From positions 1 to 64,000 of the forward strand of contig JADDOH010011247.1 of assembly GCA_016648135.1 (NCBI GenBank): 64,000 nt of DNA, in the 5' to 3' direction. Source of the stretch: Agrypnia vestita (lineage: Eukaryota > Arthropoda > Insecta > Trichoptera > Phryganeidae). This document shows positions 63,465 through 64,000 of the stretch, piece after piece. Positions within the stretch are counted from its first letter, which is position 1. Each line of letters starts with the position of its first letter. Both the position numbers and the translations under genes were made by a program. The notes beneath the pieces were generated by a model. The model had not been told where the DNA came from. It did no database searches and was given only the letters and a program-made list of their open reading frames with translations.

Positions 63465-64000
63465 GAGTATTTATTTATGTAAGAATAAATGTTATAACTG
63501 TACTATAAATGTTTATAACATCTTATTTGAGAGAGGGAGTATTATTTTTTAATGACTGATTTTTCAATTTTTTCTAGCTACAAATTTTAAGTTTTGAAAA
63601 GTCCAGGGATAGGGAATTTGAAAATAAACAAAAAAGGCTGGTTTAAGTGGGATTAGAAATGGACCAACAATGTTTAAACTAAAATCTAAAGGGCACACAA
63701 TACCTTTGCGCCGGTTCTACTTGCGTGATTTGTTATCTCTCCTTCTTCCATTGCTACGTGGGAGCGAATGTAGAAAGAGACAGACAGAGTCCAATGTCTA
63801 GGGCGAATTCCGAGAAATTACATATTTACGTGGCAAGATTGAATGTTTGTATAATACATACGATAACACTCTCGCTTTTACCAACATTCGTGTCAGAATA
63901 TCATATTGTTTCAAAGGAGGAAATACAAGACGCTTTGGTACCTGCCTTTTGTAAGGAAACGACTCGTACAAAATATACCACCGTGACTACTACAGGGTGA
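63465..64000. other. Unassigned end of window
   Basis: A plus frame of 91 codons (63725-64000) ends at the last base, in GC-moderate DNA (SEYHIVSKEEIQDALVPAFC). It is not recognised. No repeat of the window matches it. Confidence 0.3.

Overview
The window looks like insect nuclear DNA. It is strongly AT-rich, carries a (TTAGG)n-type interstitial stretch at about 40186-40315, and is filled with families typical of arthropod genomes: cecropia-type mariner, Helitron-like ends, R1/Jockey, CR1/L2 and RTE-like LINE tails, a Penelope-like element, PIF/Harbinger, hAT and tRNA-derived SINEs. I cannot name the species; Lepidoptera or another holometabolous or hemipteran insect would all fit. There is no operon structure, rRNA or CRISPR, and I could not recognise an intact host gene. 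The recognisable coding sequence is transposon-derived and almost all of it is broken.

Layout. 1-5 kb: nested repeats, an inverted pair of ribozyme-bearing arms, two tandem 3' ends of an R1/Jockey-like element sharing one target site, and a LINE fragment split by a small hairpin MITE. 5-13 kb: Helitron-like repeats, LINE tails, a ribozyme inverted pair, a deleted mariner (10293-11437). 13-18 kb: another ribozyme pair, a 1.6-kb terminal-inverted-repeat element hosting an L2-like LINE, a third R1/Jockey-like copy, a near-identical 95-bp minisatellite and a SINE. 18-24 kb: sparse, with several GC-richer islands. 24-35 kb: MITEs, SINEs, a hAT-like element, two LINE tails with the same 5' end, a 650-bp foldback element. 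35155-38737: a PIF/Harbinger element with 38-bp perfect terminal repeats and two genes on opposite strands. 39-49 kb: MITEs, TTAGG-like DNA, the best-formed hammerhead motif, a GC island, a second deleted mariner (47144-48257). 50-56 kb: a Penelope-like GIY-YIG nuclease followed by a hammerhead-like motif, a perfect ribozyme inverted pair, Helitron and hAT-like elements. 56-64 kb: mostly unassigned, then a decayed mariner-family transposase and a LINE copy interrupted by a hAT element with an 8-bp target duplication.

Two themes link the pieces. First, at least eleven sites carry a hammerhead ribozyme layout (CTGANGA, stem II, GAAAC, short near-palindromic stem III), often as head-to-head pairs inside short palindromic elements; the family knowledge that Penelope-like elements carry such ribozymes, and the presence of one here, suggests a shared origin. 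Second, the Harbinger element has an interlocked architecture in which the intron of each gene holds an exon of the other. Nesting of insertions is common and gives a relative order of events at several loci.
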